This document shows positions 5,702 to 7,001 of a stretch of DNA of 7,001 bases, in pieces (position 1 is the stretch's first letter; the number at the start of each line of letters is the position of its first letter). The notes below the pieces were generated by a model. That model saw nothing but the letters and a program-made list of their open reading frames with translations. It made no database searches and was not told the DNA's origin. A program made the position numbers and the translations under genes. The stretch lies in contig JAKSUS010000061.1 of the NCBI GenBank assembly GCA_024408745.1, positions 1-7,001 of the forward strand, given 5' to 3'. The DNA is from Candidatus Gastranaerophilales bacterium. GTDB lineage: Bacteria > Cyanobacteriota > Vampirovibrionia > Gastranaerophilales > JAILCC01.

Positions 5702-7001
5702 TTATCTTATTTTAACTAAATCGGCTTTTCTCATTCTGATGTTTTCGGGAGTAACTTCCATTAACTCATCATCAGAAATGTATTCTAAGCAATCTTCAAG
5801 AGACATTAATCTTGGTGCCTGAAGTGTAACCATAACATCAGCAGTTGCGCTACGCATATTTGTTAATCGTTTTGTCTTGCAAACATTAACCGGAATATCC
5901 TGAGGTCTGTTTGCTTCACCGACAATCATACCTCTGTAAACTTTGGTTCTCGGAGTAACAAAAAATACACCTCTGTCCTCAAACTGGCCTAAAGCATAAG
6001 GGATTGCTTCACCATCTTCAAATGCAACAAGAGAACCACATCTATGTTTTGGCATGTCACCTGAGTATGGTTTATAAGAATCAAAGACGTGATTCATAAT
6101 GCCTTCGCCACGAGTCATTCTTATAAATTCACTTCTAAAACCGATTAAACTTCTTGCCGGAATTGTAAATTTCATATTAGTTCTTGTTCCGACAACATTC
6201 ATCTGCAACAATTCGCCTTTTCTGCTTGACAATCTGTCAATGCAGGCTCCTGCATAATCAGAAGGAACATCAATTAAAAGATTTTCAAAAGGTTCATGGA
6301 GTTCATCTTTAATTGTTTTATAAATAACTTCGGGTTTTGAAACTTGGAATTCATAACCTTCACGACGCATTGTTTCAATTAAAATACTTAAATGAAGTTC
6401 ACCACGTCCGCTAACTTTAAATACTTCCGTATTATCAGTATCTTCAACCCTTAAACTTACATTTTTTTCTAACTCTTGGAATAATCTTTTTCTTAATTGA
6501 CGGCTTGTAACAAATTTACCTTCCTGACCTGCAAACGGACTGTCATTAACTGAAAAATTCATTTGTAAAGTCGGTTCGTCAATATGGATAAGTGGCAATG
6601 CCTGAGGATTATCAAGAGATGAAATAGTTTCGCCGATATGAATATCAGGAAAACCTGCAATACCGATAATATCACCTGCTTGCGCTTCCTGAATTTCAAC
6701 ACGTCCTATATGCTCACAGCCGAATAATTTCATGATTTTACCGCGTTGAATACTTCCATCTGCTTTAATTAATGAAACAGTTTCCTGTGAATGAATTGTA
6801 CCGTTTACGATACGACCGATTGCAATTCTTCCTACATACTCGTTATAATCAAGCGTTGTAACGTGGAATTGAAGATTATCTTTTTTGATTTCAGGTCCGT
6901 CAATATGTTTAATAATACTGTCAAGCAAGAATGTCATATCTGTTGCTTCATCATCAATTTCTTCTTTTGCATAACCGTTCAAACTGCTTGCATATACAAT
7001 C
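5702..7001 (-). CDS. typA: Ribosome-associated GTPase TypA/BipA, C-terminal part (5' end outside window)
   Basis: The - strand frame is open from the right edge to the TAA at 5704-5702, giving about 432 residues of a protein that is normally about 600 long. TypA/BipA is a translational GTPase of the EF-G/LepA group that binds the 70S ribosome and helps ribosome assembly and stress or cold adaptation. The GTPase domain is mostly outside; the fragment starts at its end (IVYASSLNG, where other BipA proteins read IVYASALNG). Then come the beta-barrel domain II (LDYNEYVGRIAIGRI), domain III (RVEDTDNTEVFKVSGRGELHLSILIETMRREG), the EF-G-like domain V (EPFENLLIDV to IPARSLIGFRSEF) and the BipA-specific C-terminal domain (ALGQFEDRGVFF, KRLTNMRSATAD, SDDELMEVTPENIRMRK). 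A TTG at 6982 is internal, not the start, since homology continues upstream of it. The tail after RMRK is short (ADLVKIR). It is intact within the window and converges on the + strand genes. Confidence 0.98.
   Translation of the reverse strand, partial: IVYASSLNGYAKEEIDDEATDMTFLLDSIIKHIDGPEIKKDNLQFHVTTLDYNEYVGRIAIGRIVNGTIHSQETVSLIKADGSIQRGKIMKLFGCEHIGRVEIQEAQAGDIIGIAGFPDIHIGETISSLDNPQALPLIHIDEPTLQMNFSVNDSPFAGQEGKFVTSRQLRKRLFQELEKNVSLRVEDTDNTEVFKVSGRGELHLSILIETMRREGYEFQVSKPEVIYKTIKDELHEPFENLLIDVPSDYAGACIDRLSSRKGELLQMNVVGTRTNMKFTIPARSLIGFRSEFIRMTRGEGIMNHVFDSYKPYSGDMPKHRCGSLVAFEDGEAIPYALGQFEDRGVFFVTPRTKVYRGMIVGEANRPQDIPVNVCKTKRLTNMRSATADVMVTLQAPRLMSLEDCLEYISDDELMEVTPENIRMRKADLVKIR

Noticed and set aside
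6980..6982. TTG at 6982 as the start of the - strand gene
   Set aside because: Residues encoded upstream of it (IVYASS) continue the TypA/BipA similarity, so the true start lies beyond the window edge.
1..7001. Mobile element, CRISPR array, toxin-antitoxin or defence system
   Set aside because: No transposase, integrase, direct-repeat array, flanking inverted repeats or toxin-like pair is visible. The one unknown pair consists of membrane paralogues, without features of a known defence family.

Overview
This is a strongly AT-rich stretch of a bacterial chromosome. It is made of densely packed housekeeping genes plus one small block of unrecognised genes. The low GC content, a C-terminal SMC motif reading RTIGITQGKG (cyanobacterial SMCs carry a very similar RTIGVTQARG there) and a ScpA N-terminal motif DPWNIDVV (cyanobacterial ScpA has a similar DPWDVQVI) suggest a non-photosynthetic relative of Cyanobacteria, of the Melainabacteria/Gastranaerophilales type. 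That placement is an inference from memory of family motifs; a low-GC Firmicute or another AT-rich gut lineage is not excluded.

Layout on the + strand: (1) 1-2525 holds the chromosome condensation operon: the C-terminal part of smc (cut by the window's left edge), then scpA and scpB, joined by a TAATG overlap and by a gap of zero bases. All three subunits of one complex are therefore encoded side by side. (2) 2590-4023 is gcvPB, subunit 2 of the split glycine decarboxylase. It has its own likely extended -10 promoter and no gcvPA partner next to it. (3) 4093-5315 is a pair of unrecognised small membrane proteins that overlap by four bases (ATGA) and share a gapless conserved core (RP-x-F-3x-D-7x-K-x-Y-x-A), so they look like diverged tandem paralogues. 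(4) 5430-5582 is a possible 50-residue gene starting with GTG, whose frame stays open for 15 further codons beyond its stop.

On the - strand, 5702-7001 holds the C-terminal two thirds of typA/bipA, whose start lies beyond the right edge. It converges on the + strand genes, and a strong, probably bidirectional hairpin terminator (5648-5681) lies between the two transcription units. It is the only convincing intrinsic terminator in the window, so the + strand genes may be largely co-transcribed.

No tRNA, rRNA, insertion sequence, phage gene, CRISPR array or recognisable defence system is visible. The most novel material is the paralogous membrane-protein pair and the small gene after it. The rest is ordinary core genome with a few sequence peculiarities, chiefly an altered D-loop in SMC.
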